Positions 22,953-34,623 of a DNA stretch of 64,000 nt are shown here, one piece after another. The stretch's first letter is position 1, and each line of letters starts with the position of its first letter. The position numbers and the translations under genes are program-made. The stretch covers positions 1,798,001-1,862,000 of the forward strand of contig CAUWAG010000004.1 of assembly GCA_963556695.1 (NCBI GenBank). The letters are read 5' to 3'. Source of the stretch: Anthostomella pinea (Eukaryota; Ascomycota; Sordariomycetes; Xylariales; Xylariaceae). The notes below the pieces were generated by a model. The model had not been told where the DNA came from, searched no databases, and saw only the letters and a list, made by a program, of their open reading frames with translations.

Positions 22953-23862
22953 TTTATCGGCCTCCTGTCAGGAAAATACGTGCAACCAGTTATAGAATTC
23001 TAAGGGGACAATTGTGGCAGGATCTATATCCTTGCTCTTCCGGTACTGTTCTAACTCGGCAGCAGTGTCGATGGATACGATGATGAGTTCTCACTGCATC
23101 ATAAATATGTCTCTATTATGGTCATTCTCAGCACCACACTTCGTCAGGTCGGGTCGAAAGGAGACTGCTTTGGCTCCAGTGGGTTCGTGTCGAATCGGTT
23201 CGGTTCTCTGTAGGGCACGGTCGATATCTCTGAGCGAGACTGAATATCTCGGTTCCTGGCTGTCTTGCCAGGAGGCCGAAGGAAACAGCACTTACTTCAA
23301 GAGGCACGGGCGAATGAGACGGGTCATTTTCGATGGTCGGTTCATGGTTAGATTCCTCTACCTCGGATTCCTGTCCTGATCTGGGCAGGTGTCGATTGAG
23401 CTTACGCTGCTCACGATAACGCATAGTTGAGGGACTCTTACGCTGAGGCCTCGGTTCTTTCGGTTCAAGTTCGATGGGACAGAGTTCCACGATATCAGCC
23501 TTGGGGAGGGCTTGAACAGTAACGGGTCTATCATAGTAACGCTGCAGACAGCGGGACGATACAAACGTAAGAGTAACGGTCCAGTCCGGTAATGCCTGGA
23601 TCGTGGCTGCGTGCTGGCAGAACCAGGGCAGCCCAATAATGATTCGAGAATTGTTTCAAAGAGGGGTCACAAGAAAGTGTGATGTAGAGCGGTGACCATT
23701 CAGATCCAGCATAAGCAGGGCTGTGTGGGTAATGCCGGAGTGGACATTGCCCTCAAAGTCAGTGGCAAAACGTGGCTTCTTAAGGGGCGAGAGTGGGAGC
23801 TCGAGGTACTGCGCTAAGGGAAGATCTATAAATGAATATCCGGAGGCTCCAGTATCGCACAA
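22953..23862 (-). pseudogene. Element 1 protease region
   Basis: Interrupted frames with the retropepsin motif CDTGASGYSFIDLPLAQYLELP at about 23780-23862. The second protease strand is cut by a stop near 23656. Between protease and RT only short frames remain, showing decay. Confidence 0.8.
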
Positions 23863-24161
23863 GATGGGCAGGGAAGATTGCCTGCGAGGGCCGTGTGCTG
23901 TGCCCTGAACAAGAAAGTGTTGGTCCTGTGTTTCGGGGTCATCCTCATATTCCTTAAGGATAGGGAAGTCGTCGTCCTGTTCTTCCGGTGGTGCCTCCTG
24001 TACGCGACTTAGCGCAGGAGGTCTTCGTTTCCCACGACGGGGGTGGTGACAATTTCAGCAACAGTATCGAGAGCGCGAACTTGGGTCACCAGCAAACACT
24101 CTTTGACCCGATGGCCCGGTTCACGGCAAAAGAGACACAAGTTGAAGCGGTCGCAGACCAG

Positions 24162-25040
24162 TCAAATCCAATCTGTCAATTTCTTTCCTTTGATAAGTTG
24201 GGTGGCTTGCTGTGGGGTCTGAATTGCGTCGATGTCCATCGGATCTCCTGCAGGAACGATAGGACTGGACTGGGGCACCGTTGCCGTAACACCAGGGGCT
24301 TGGTTGATCGGGAAGTGTCTTGGTTGGCGGGTGGTACGAGGTTGTGACATCCTAACAGCTGTGGGTGCCGACCCCTTCCAGTGATTCTTGTCTGACTTGA
24401 TCTGTTCGTCCTCAACAAACACTTTATTGAGGTGCTGGGCAAGAGCCCGCCAGTTTGGGGTGGCTGCCTTGCTGGGGACCGGTCTAGCAAGTCGTCGTAG
24501 CCAGGCAGGGCTTCCCATGACAAGTTGGTCATACTTGGTTTCATCTGTCTTTAATGACTTTCCTGCAAGAACACAAAACTCGGCAAAAAACGCAGCAAAG
24601 GACTGGTGGCAATTCTTATCGAAATAGAACTCCATGAGCTTCCGGTTGGCCTTTTCCTGGGCCCCTGTATCTTGACAGAGCTCCGTCAAGCAGGCCTTCC
24701 AATCGTCGAATTGGGTTATTGTGGTTTGCCCTAACACACGGTATGCCTTAATCAGCTGGTCAGCGCTTTTCCCTTTGATGAGAAGACTCTTAGCAATGAC
24801 AATCTTATCGCTCTCGTCAGTCCATTTCTTTAGTTTGATCTTGGCGGTAAGCTCCGCAAGAAAGCGGTGCAGGGATTCAGGATCCCCTTTGTACGGGGTA
24901 ACGGTCAGGCCTTGCTTCCGGGCGGGCGATGTGGTTGATGTCATGGGGCTCATTGCCACCAGCTGCTGGAGTGCGCTGATCAGCTGGCTTAGCTGCGTCT
25001 CCTTGGGTTGTGGTGGATCTGAGGAGTTTAGCGGCTCCAT
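24162..25040 (-). pseudogene. Element 1 Gag
   Basis: A 292-residue frame starting MEPLNSSDPPQPKE with the retrotransposon Gag core (VTPYKGDPESLHRFLAELTAKIKLKKW ... YDQLVMGSPAWLRRLARPV). A stop after KKLTDWI precedes a broken C-terminal part that would have held the nucleocapsid region. Confidence 0.85.
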
Positions 25041-25279
25041 GGTGGGAGGGACTTGCGAGGACGGGCCAGAAGGGGCGCTGTCCGCCTGTCGTCCAAGGCT
25101 TAAGAGGCGTATGAGTTCATTGGGATCCGACTTTGCCAGCTACAGGGCTGACGCTAGCGTTGTTGGTGATGATGGCATAGGGTCGGGTGTCATCAAAGTG
25201 GTATCTACTGTTTCAGAGGACTGAGACATGATGTTTGACTTCGTGTTGTGGCATAGGCTTGTGTGGAGGTCTCTCGTAA

Positions 25280-25504
25280 TGTCAAGGCTTAGACAAACAA
25301 AGATTGGCCAGTGGGTAGATTGACACTGATATTGCTATCCTATGTATTAGTGGTAGAGTATAAGACAAGAGACAAAAAGAAAAAAAAGGAAACAAACAAA
25401 GAGACATTTCACGAGCCAACTATATAGAATCTCGGACAAAGATTCCATCTCGTTCCACGATGTTCTACGCGTGCTTCCAAACTATTCCAAATCGTTCCAT
25501 GACA
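25280..25504 (-). repeat. 5' LTR of element 1
   Basis: 225 bp, TG...CA, preceded inside by the primer-binding side TTACGAGAG on the minus strand and followed outside by the target duplication ATACC. Confidence 0.93.
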
Positions 25505-26884
25505 ATACCCATGTAACAAGCGGCAAACAAGGCGGCATTAAATAGCGACGAAACAAACACATTGGCTCAAAAGCCTTCTTTGTTAAAGTTACTATTTTTA
25601 GTAGAAATCGGAGAAAGGTGTGTAAACAAAGGTTCCGCTAGAGCCATTTTAAGCAGTGGCGTCGAGGTTAAAGAAGAAGACGAGCAGAGTTCAGCCATGA
25701 GCCACCGAAAAAAATGTAAAAAATCCTAATTTGCTCAAGGTTGCGACAAAAGCTGGATTGACGCCAACATTGATATCATCTTTCGATCTGCTGGGTTGAG
25801 AACAACAAGATTATGGTGAGCACAATGAATGGCTGGTGCCATTATGAGTGAATATTGTGTGAGAAAATAGAGGTCTTTGACAACAATGAAACTAGCGCAC
25901 AGTGATAGCACCGCCGGTCAATTAAATTCCTATTCATAGATTACCAAAAAAACCCCAAAGAGCATTTGAGATGAATTCAAAGGCATATACAACAATCTGA
26001 TTTTGCACCTTGTGTGCGAGCTCCTGTTGAGCACTATGTACCAACGCACGCCTTACATAGCTTCACAGCCACTCTGCAAGGCGTGGAAGTCCCTGGAAAA
26101 ATCGGCAACATTGACTTAGGGAGCTACAACCAATAGGCAGCGTAGCCACTGGGGACTATAGTCAATTCACAAGTCATGACAAAACAGGGCACTAAATTGC
26201 CAAAGACCCACGGGTGAAATCAACCTCCGAGTAAAAATATAGGGATGTTGCCACTTCAAGCATTTAAGCCGTCCGAGGTGAACGAATGAAGGTGGTGCTG
26301 GAATTCCGGGGAGCACATCTCTATCGGTTCTTCTTTCGCGGCTACGGAGGTAAAGGCATATGCTCGCCAGAATTATGAGCTCCTGGCGCTCCCAGCCAAC
26401 ATCATACTTGATGATCACGTTGGAGCTTTCCAGGGGAGATCCCTGACATATAAGCACATTCGCACTCGTAGTGAGGTCAAGAAACGCAAACAGGTCTTTG
26501 TGTGATTCAGCCGCGCAACACCTTGTACCTAGAGACCATGGATCCAGGGCCATCACCAAGATAAGCAAACACGCCAATGAAGTGATGGTAGTGGAGACCA
26601 TTTCCACTGACCATGATTTAGGACTGCCCTAATGTGTATCAGAAGTGGCGATTTCCGATGACGATGTATGAACGTAGGCTCATGCGTGCTTATTGAGGTC
26701 GTACGACGGCGATCATTTCAACCAACCCATCACATCACGTTGGGAAGACCCCACTAATGCGCCTTCGCTGCCATCGACCCCAAATAAGTACTTGTCATCC
26801 GCCATCCACAAACATCCATCGAGACATCAACTACACCTCGCACATCGCACCTTCAGAGAATACCATCTCTAGAGAATCACGCTA
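25505..26884. other. Intergenic; weak secreted-type frame 26167-26601 minus
   Basis: The first 600 bases are moderately AT-rich and featureless. A minus-strand frame from the ATG at 26601 encodes about 144 residues. Its hydrophobic, signal-like start is MVSTTITSLACLLILVMAL; the rest has no domain and poor coding texture. It is recorded here but not called. Confidence 0.4.
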
Positions 26885-27433
26885 ATGGCCACCGAAGAAC
26901 CGCACCCCGCCGTCGCAGCAGGCGACCACACGGCGTACATGGAGTACACGCTCGAGCGGGCGCGTCTCTCTCCGCCCGCGCCAACCAAATTCTGCGTCGG
27001 GGCCGTCCTAGTCGACGCAGACAAGGACGAGATCCTAGCGACGGGTTTCTCAATGGAACTACCCGGCGACCGCCCCGGCGACCCAGGAACCACCCACGCC
27101 GAGCAATGCTACTTCATCAAGGTCGCCGAGAGGCACAGAGTCGCGGAGGAGAGGCTACACGAGGTCTTGCCCAAGAATACAGTCCTCTGCACGACGATGG
27201 AGCCCTGCAATGAGCGACTGAGCGGCAACAAGACCTGCGTGGAGCGGATACTGGGGCTCAGAGGTGCGGTTGGGACTGTGTATGTTGGGATCAAGGAGCC
27301 CGAAACTTTTGTTGGTGAGAATAAGGGGATCAAGAGGCTGGAAGATGGAGGTGTCGAGGTTGTGCTTGTCGAGGGGATGAGGGAGCGCATTATGCAGGTG
27401 TCGACTGCGGGCCACGGCAGCCAGACGTTGTAG
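26885..27433 (+). CDS. Zinc-dependent deaminase, DRAP/CMP deaminase type
   Basis: A single exon of 182 residues. The deaminase fold signatures are present: a THAEQCYF motif (zinc-binding His and proton-shuttle Glu) at about residues 75-82, and TTMEPCNERLSGNKTCVERIL with two zinc-binding Cys. The long P-C-x8-C spacing, instead of P-C-x2-C, and the RLSGN motif resemble fungal Rib2-type DRAP deaminases of riboflavin synthesis. Here the domain stands alone without a pseudouridine-synthase partner. The exact substrate, a DRAP or cytidine-type base, is inferred only. It is convergent with the NLR-type gene downstream. Confidence 0.85.
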   Translation: MATEEPHPAVAAGDHTAYMEYTLERARLSPPAPTKFCVGAVLVDADKDEILATGFSMELPGDRPGDPGTTHAEQCYFIKVAERHRVAEERLHEVLPKNTVLCTTMEPCNERLSGNKTCVERILGLRGAVGTVYVGIKEPETFVGENKGIKRLEDGGVEVVLVEGMRERIMQVSTAGHGSQTL

Positions 27434-27940
27434 TACCGGAGCTTCACCTCGATCGTCTCCTGTTGGCTCGTGTGTACTGCACAAGGGGGTCCAACCGGCC
27501 ACTCGGACACCGGTCCTAAGCGCTCCCTTCAGCGCCCACAGCCTTGTGGCACATGAGGATCTTCGAGGCAGGCGTCACAATCCCATGAGGAGCCAACTGG
27601 GAATACTGTTAGATCGTGTAGCTAGGGGAAGAGGACCCTGGAGCGGTAAGCCGGAACAAGTCGTGGCTCCGATATGATCAATGAAACCCTCCGGTCTAGA
27701 AACAATGAACAAAGTTCACTGCACTCGTGGAAACGATCAATGATGTGCAAGCCTACGATGTGCCGCACCAGAAAAGTGGTGAGAAGATGATTGGGGTGGA
27801 AATTCCATGAGGCCGACATTCGAATGGGTCTTTGGTCATTATCCTCCAGCTTCTCAAGACCGATATACACGATGGTCAGCCCAACGCCACTGCCGACAGG
27901 CGCCATTGCCGCCAGAAGTCTCGACCACAGAGACTGCGAC
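27434..27940. other. Intergenic, convergent 3' ends
   Basis: A minus-strand frame of 94 residues from the ATG at 27906 shows no family and is not called. The segment separates the deaminase from the NLR tail. Confidence 0.45.
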
Positions 27941-28207
27941 TCAGAGCTCGATCCCGTCTAGGCTCTTCCCTTGGCTCTGAAGGATCTCCTGAAACATCTT
28001 TACACAACTCTTAGTCCGCCAATGGTCTACGCCGAGCAATCCCAGCATCTGTTGATACACTTCTCGACATACCTTCTCGGCCTCTTCCGACTTACTTTGA
28101 ACGAAGAGCGCTCTGGCGAGAACTTGTTTGCTTGCCATCACCATATCGTGATCGCGATCGAAGATCACGAGATTGCCTTCCATTACCCGTCTCAAGAGTT
28201 GTTCAGC
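27941..28207 (-). pseudogene. Frameshifted C-terminal tail of the NLR
   Basis: Continues the TPR array of the upstream gene in a different frame (EAEQLLRRVMEGNLVIFDRDHD ... MLGLLGVDHWRTKSCVKMFQEIL). TPR register passes from GTVEKA in one frame to EAEQLLRRV in the next around 28200-28210. This implies a one-base change in this genome, or a sequencing error. No plausible intron fits, since the gap is under 20 bases. Confidence 0.75.
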
Positions 28208-31200
28208 CTCGAAGCTTTCTCAACAGTGCCGCTCTTTGCGAGAGCGAATCCAAGATTGTGGTTGGCTTGCAAAGTGGTGGGATGGTTGAGCCCGAATATC
28301 TCCTCCTCCGTTCTCACTAGCTGTCGGTAGGCTTGTGCCGAATCCTCCCATCGCTCTTCCTGCTGGAGAACGAAGGCCTGAGTCTCAAGCGAAATCAAGG
28401 TCTGTGCATGAGTGCGGCCCAGGTGCTCAATATTGTACACTATAGCACGGTTGATCAGCCGATGCGCCTCTGCAAAGCTCCCGATGAGACCCATCGACTC
28501 TGCAAGTGCGCACACAGTCTGGATGGTGTCAGGGTTATCGGGCCCTAGGGTTCGTTCCTGTATTTCCAGCACTTCCTTCTCGATCTCGGCGCCTTTCGCT
28601 TCATCGGTGCTATCCTTCCAGCATTTGCCGATGTTGCGGCGGATGCGCAGCGAGAGAGGATGTTCGGGCCCGGCATTCTGCACATTCTTTCTGAGGGCGT
28701 CTTCCAGGATCTCCATGGATTCGGCGTAGAGCCCGGTTGTTATCTTGATGTTGGCAAGATGGTTGAGACTCTCGAGAGTTGTGGGATGGTCGTGTCCGAA
28801 AACCTAAGTCTATCAGCATTGTGTAACTCGTGTGCCGCAGGTGACATACTCTGTCCTGTAAGTCGATAAGGTTCTGCGGTAATTTGGCCACTTCTTTCAA
28901 CTTGCCTTGCCTTTCCTGGTTATCGATCAATGCAGACAATGCGTCGAGCGTTTTCGGATGCTCTGGGCCAAGTACTTCACTCTTAGATTCGTGAGCCCTT
29001 GCAAGCATTGACGCCGCCTCGGTCCACAGACCAAGGACAGAAAGCGTTCGCCCGAGGTGGTTGACCGTCTCAAGGGTTGCAGGATGTTCGGAGCTGTAAA
29101 ATTGATCTTGCATTTCAAGAACGCTCCGATAGATGTCGGCAGCCTCCAAGAAACGTCCTTGATGCTCCAACACCAGCCCCAGATAAGTCATCGAATCCAA
29201 CCTCACATGATGCTTATTATCGAGCGACTTCTCCAAGTCGAGCGCCTGTCGTAAGAGAATCTCTGCTTCGTCATATTCGCCCTCATCTATGAGATCTAGG
29301 CAAAGACTGTTCTCTGCCTCCAGCGTTTGCACGTCAGAATCTCCATACAACCGGCGCCTTATAGCCAGTGTCTTGCGATGTGTCGTCTCAGCTTCTCGCC
29401 AATGCCCTTCCCTCTCTAGCACGCTCCCAAGTGCATTAAGCGAATCAAGTGTTGAGGCGTGCTCTTCGCCGAACGGTCGCTGGCGAATGTAGTATGAAGC
29501 CGTCAAGCGTTGATGAGCTGCTTCATAGCGGCCCTGTCCCATGTCATAAACACCTCCTTTTCGAAACAACTCTGAGAGCGGCTGATCGGAGGAAGGTGAG
29601 CTGAATTGTCGGCTTGCCACAAGCTGGGCATGCGGCAACAGTGCAGAGCACATCTTCCAGTTGTCATGATTATCCTCAGGGAAAGCCATTGTTAGGGACT
29701 TCAAGGCTTCTTCCCACCAGTGCGTCTGCCGCTTCTGAGTCTCGAGCCAGCTCTGCGTCGTCAGCTGTACCAAGCGGTGCATGTTGTAGTTGTCATCCTC
29801 AGAGTTCTCGGTAACGAGAGAGTAGTTGATCAGCAGGCCAATGTCGTCTTCGAAGTCCAAGTCATCTTCTTCCTCGCACAGCAAATACCGCGGGATGCCC
29901 TGGCGATCGAACGAGCTCATGAGAGACAGCAGCTCAGCCGCCGAAGGGTTGCTCGAGCGAATTTTATTGAAAGAGATCTCCCAGGTTAGGATGATGGAGT
30001 TCTTCGAGGTCCAATCGCGGCTTTCATCGTTGAACTCCTTCATCAAGAGCTTAGTTTGCGACCCTGAGCTCTTGGTGAACTGCCGAAGATATTTCGAGAC
30101 GGTCATATGTCCTCGATTCAGACTAACATAAGCAGCTGCTTGCTTCAGCGCGAGCGGTATATGGCCCAGCTCGTCCGCCAAAGCCGTGAATTCGGCGTCT
30201 GACGACCGGTCATTTGGTAGCTTTGCGCGCAGCAATTTTCGCGCTTCATCGATGCTCATCTCGGTGACTGCAATGAGAGCTTGCTCATCGCTGTACATCA
30301 TCTCCATGGCGACGTCGCGGCTACGACATGTTGCGAGGATCTTGCCATGCTCGGCTTTAGGGATGTATTCTATAAGTGGCTTCTCCTCAACGCCACCGAA
30401 CCTGGACGACCCGGTGAGCCCATGTTCGATGTTCCTGATCACGTCCAGATCATCACAGTTGTCGAAGATCAAAAGCCAACGCCCATGTGACTTGTCATTG
30501 AGCCAATCGGTGACTTCTTGCAATGCGTCGTGTTCCGGATGCTCAATCTTTGGAAGCTGCACTTTGCGCGCGACGTCCGCGAAAGACTGCTTGCAGCGCG
30601 CCCGTGTGTTAACATGAACCCAGAATACCCAGGTATCCGGCTCTTGTTCGACCAGACGGTAGGCATACTCAATGGCGACCTGAGATTTCCCCACGCCGCC
30701 CAGCCCAACCAGTGCAAGTCGATTGCGGTCATTAAACCCCCCATCGAGCGACCGCATGAGATCTGCCCTTCCCACAAAGTGCTCTGCATCTCGCTTGAAT
30801 GGAATCAGGATGCTCGGCTTCGGACGTGGCGGTGCGGTCGACGGCTGCAGTGAGCGATCTACGAGACCAGCTCTATGTTGCGTCATATCCACCATGAGAT
30901 GGTTGGTAAGATAGACAACATGATGGCGAAGCGCATCGGAGATCTCTTTGATCCTATCATCGTACTTTGCGATGCTTAAGAGCGCCTTTTGGCCTGTTCT
31001 CCAGGTTGAATCGCCTTGTTGTGGGCCGACTGCTGTCAGTATACTGTACAAAGCCTGGCGAGTCCTGTGTTAGCTGTTCGAACCAGGGACCAGTGATCAA
31101 TGGTGGTACCGATCGAGGACACACCTGCGTATCTTCATGACAACCTTCCACAATCGCAAGAACGGCTCGCCTGGTATCATTGTCCAGTCCATCGTCTTCG

Positions 31201-31388
31201 GCCTGTTCCTTGATTCGTTCCAAGTCACCCACCAACAGCGGTAGCTGTAGGCGGATCTCCTTCAATGCTGCTGGTATCGTCTCCGCCGAAGATCGGTAAT
31301 CGTTTATTCGAGAGATGACCTTCGCACTGAAATCGACCAGTCCGATAATGGATGATATTACGGAGATGGTCGCTATCACTTCGGCCAT
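28192..31388 (-). CDS. SesA/NB-ARC/TPR NLR-like receptor
   Basis: Fungal NOD-like receptor with three exons: 31388-31125, 31054-28850 and 28803-28192, all phase 0. They give 1026 residues to the in-frame stop. Residues 1 to about 140 are a SesA-type N-terminal domain (MAEVIATISVISSIIGLVDFSAKV ... IVEGCHEDTQ), the prion/effector-inducing module seen in HET-type receptors. An NB-ARC ATPase follows. Its Walker A is LVGLGGVGKSQ (about 204-212), its Walker B-like strand is WLLIFDNCDD, and LGHIPLALKQAAAYV is the GLPL-type motif. From about residue 500, kinesin-light-chain-type TPRs of 42 residues repeat G-x-HP-x-TL. Such proteins detect non-self or xenobiotic signals and can trigger cell death. The array is broken near 28205 (see tail). 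Confidence 0.92.
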
Positions 31389-32203
31389 TTCGACTTCCTA
31401 AGGTACTGGGAAAGCGTGGTGTCTACCACAACGTTCGTGGAATAAAGAAGCATCCGCAGATCACCATCGCCACTGGACTTGAGAAGCCCGGCAGGCAGAT
31501 GCTGCACCTTGGTGTGTCAGCATTGTGGCTTCAAGGTTCCTTCTGTGTCATGCTGTCTGGATGCTCGACCGGCGAGGAGGCGTGGAAATTTGTCATGCTT
31601 CCACTGTGCCACAGTCGTATCGTGGCCAATGAGGCAATATCGGTGAATTAGGCGACGGAACGCGATCCTACGCAGGCTACGGGGCGGTATGCCCAGAAGG
31701 GGGAAGATGAGTTCTCGCCAGCGGGCATCTAGATGGTCGTGGTGGTCCGTGCGCCGCCAGCCAGCTGGCGGGGGCAGTGAGCTGTAGGTCAGCCATACAG
31801 GGCTTAGCGCCGGAGCGGAATCCTAAGCTTCCGCATCAATTAGATCGCCTCAGCTGGGTGACAGTCTCCCTTTTTTGGTACGGGGCCAAGAGTGCCGATT
31901 TCGTTTTTCTACTTCGTTTTGCAACTTATCTTCCATACCTACAGGATAACCCCTAAATAATGTATCCGTTGCTGAGGCCTGACCAATGAACACCCGAGGT
32001 GAGCCTTAGCCACCCAAAAGCCTGGGTACCACTTTGCAAGAGGATTTGAAGCTGCTTGCTAGTTCAAGTTCGTGTTCAGGACCTAGAGACCCTTTTATAG
32101 GTCACATTCACCACGCAACTGCAGGTACCATATATCATCTGAACTTTTGCGGACGATCATAGCCGCAAGACCACGTGCCACTGCCTACATCCGCTTCTGC
32201 TCC
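31389..32203. other. Bidirectional promoter region, NLR and FN3K-like genes
   Basis: No gene recognised. The region lies between divergently transcribed genes. Confidence 0.5.
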
Positions 32204-33527
32204 ATGGAGCAAGAAAGAGAAGGAGAAGTAGAAGTAAACTTCAGGGGCACCGGATGGATAGACCCAGCAGTGTACGCGTGTAAGCCGTACGCCTTGTTGT
32301 CTCCGAGTACGAACGTGGAAGCATTGACCAAAACATAGTGCTTCCCCCAGGGTGCCGCGTGATTTCTACGCCGAAAATGGGGTCAGCTACTGGGCCAAGA
32401 CAAGCCGCATCGATGTAGAACTCGATAACGGGACATCACAGTCGTTCTTCATCAAGGTCATACCGGGGGACAATGGCAGGCAAATGACGTGCGGAGAATT
32501 TGAATCCATGCAGGCCATCTACTCGACCGTGCCCGAATTCGCACCAAAGCCCATTGCCTGTGGTACATACGATGCAAACCCGGACACTTACTTCTTCCTC
32601 TGCGAGTTCAGGGACATGACCGAAGACATGCCAGATCCGCACAAGTTCAGCGCCCGTCTCGCAGCACTGCACCAGGAAAGCAAGTCTCCCAGTGGGAAGT
32701 TCGGCTTCCATGTAACGACGTACAGTGGTAACTTGCCGCAGATGAACGACTGGGAAGACAGCTGGGAGACTTACTTCACAAAGAATCTGAAGCTTGCTCT
32801 TGAATTGGAGCTCGCAGCCAAAGGCTCAGACCCGGAGTTCGAGGTCTTGTTGCCAGTTCTGTTCGACACAGTCATCCCGCGCTTGCTTCGCCCCATGAAA
32901 AGCAATGGACGATCGGTCAAGCCCAGTCTCGTGCACGGCGATCTCTGGTACGCCAATTCTGGCTTTGATGTTATGACTGGAGATCCTCTTATCTTCGACG
33001 CCTGCTCTTTCTATGCACACAATGAGTGTGAGTTAGCCCTAGCCAAGAAGTACACCGAGCGCGACGAGAAGGAGGCTGATCCCTAATGGTCGCATAGATG
33101 AATTCGGCCAATGGCGCCCAGCCTGGAATCGGTTTGGCACTGAGTACCTCGACGCCTACCACGCCCTTGTTCCCAAAGCAGAACCGGTGGAAGACTATGA
33201 CGGTCGAATAGACCTCTATAAGCTGTGAGTTGCGATAGTCGTGGCATTCTGCGACTATCACTGACACACTCCCAGAAGGTTCAATACGCATGTCTCGGCC
33301 CTGTTCACGGAGGATCTAGGACTGAGAGAACAGTGAGGACTTTTCTGAACCCAAAGCATTTGCGACGAGAGGTTACTGATATTAACAGGGTGCTTGACGA
33401 TATTCGCGACCTGGTTGAAAGGTACGGGAACTCAGGAATAAATTCTATGTCGGCGACTGGTACTGTTGCATCAAGTAGCCCTGGCGCCGCTTCAGATAAC
33501 CATACTATACAATTCACGGGCAGCTAG
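32204..33527 (+). pseudogene. Fructosamine-3-kinase-like gene with a frameshift
   Basis: Protein-ribulosamine/fructosamine 3-kinase family, small-molecule kinases that repair glycated proteins. Apparent exons are 32204-32279, 32339-33027, 33098-33224, 33276-33332 and 33389-33527. Exon 1 encodes MEQEREGEV...WIDPAVYA and splices to the family-typical LLPPGCRVISTPK. Immediately after, at the run AAAA at 32374-32377, the frame must shift by one for the conserved NGVSYWAKTSRIDVELDNG to continue; one extra A would restore it. Later motifs are intact: SFFIKV (ATP lysine), GEFESMQAIY, the catalytic HGDLWYANSG, IFDACSFYAHNEYEFGQWR and a short C-terminal helix. It is either a recent pseudogene or a homopolymer sequencing error. 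Confidence 0.82.
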
Positions 33528-34623
33528 CTCTTCTATCCTTTCCGTCTTTTACATTCCCTTCGTATCATCAGCTATCCTCAGTCGCCTCTGTCGTGTTGCC
33601 TCCCATTGCAGCACTGCACCTCGGTCCCACCAGTCGAACCCCCTCGCACCGATGCCTCGGTTCCAAAGGCCCAAGCCGCTGCTCACACTTCTTCGTCCTG
33701 CCGTCTCTCCTTTTGGTATCCCAGCATTGAAACTCCATCATGAGCCCACGCGGCTTCCGTCCGCGGAACAACTCCCTAAGTGCCCATAACAGTCCAGCCG
33801 TGCGGCTTCGTTGAACCTATCACCGTTCGTCTGGGGCAGCGAAGCTCCGCAAACACGCATAGTCGCGCATGTGTCCGATGTGATGTCCAAGAGTAGGGTG
33901 TGCACGTGTAGCTTGTACTCCTTATCGACAGCTATGCGGCCTCCGCCGTAGGTTGTGTGGTATCAGGCGGCGTCTAGTGGGATGCTGTCCGGCCGGAAGG
34001 GATGCTTGAATGTAAGTTGGGATATCGTGTCTTTGGTGGGTTCGGGGCTGTGTTGGCTATACGTATTTCGTCGGATTGAGGCCTGGGTCTTGCATTCTTC
34101 GGGACCATGTGATCAGATCCCAGTGCCCCCGGCCCGCTTTGAGCAGTTGACTGGGTGAAAGTGTGGCATGTTGTCTGCTGGTTGCTTTTGATGACAGATC
34201 TGACCGCCGCGGCTAGCTGCTCTGCGTGTCTGGCTTTCTCGGGAGACGTAAGGGCAAAAGAGTTGTCGTGCGGCTTTGATATGCTAGATTGTGAGGGTTG
34301 AAGATAAAAATGATGAACTAAGGGCATAGCCGGATCAACCAGTACTCGTGCATGCTTTTCCCAGCGCTATTCACTCTGCGAGGAGTTACACAGCGAACAT
34401 AGTTGCTGGATCAAATCACGAAATCTGGTATTTGAAGAGAGTACTATAACAGGTCGATTTCCCTTCTATTATATTCAGCCTCAGAAACTACCTTCAAGGG
34501 CTTGATCGGAGTGCCCTCTGCCCCGTGAGACTATGAGCTGACCAGGCGGCTCTACTTCTCTTGTGCCGTAGTCCAATGTAGGCCTGGCCGTGGAGTACCG
34601 GATTCTGATACGTGTGCCAAAGT
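33528..34623. other. Intergenic, nothing recognised
   Basis: Several overlapping short frames with no features. Composition is normal. No repeat or RNA gene was found by eye. Confidence 0.45.

Larger units (their letters stand above)
19558..25504 (-). mobile_element. Ty3/gypsy chromovirus-type LTR retrotransposon, element 1
   Basis: A 5947-bp element on the minus strand with two 225-bp LTRs that start TG and end CA, flanked by an exact 5-bp duplication ATACC (19553-19557 and 25505-25509). Domain order along the minus strand is Gag, aspartic protease, reverse transcriptase, RNase H, H2C2 zinc finger plus integrase, chromodomain, which is the chromovirus order. A purine-rich AAAAGGGAATAA adjoins the 3' LTR and is the likely polypurine tract. 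The internal region starts TTACGAGAGACC after the 5' LTR. Coding is broken by several stops and frame changes, so this copy should not move by itself. By eye the LTRs differ at about 14 positions, all transitions, consistent with RIP. Confidence 0.95.

Noticed and set aside
26167..26601. Possible secreted protein on the minus strand
   Set aside because: The hydrophobic start is attractive, but the rest is not protein-like and no stop or intron context supports it.
27622..27906. 94-residue minus frame after the NLR
   Set aside because: No family; probably NLR 3' region.
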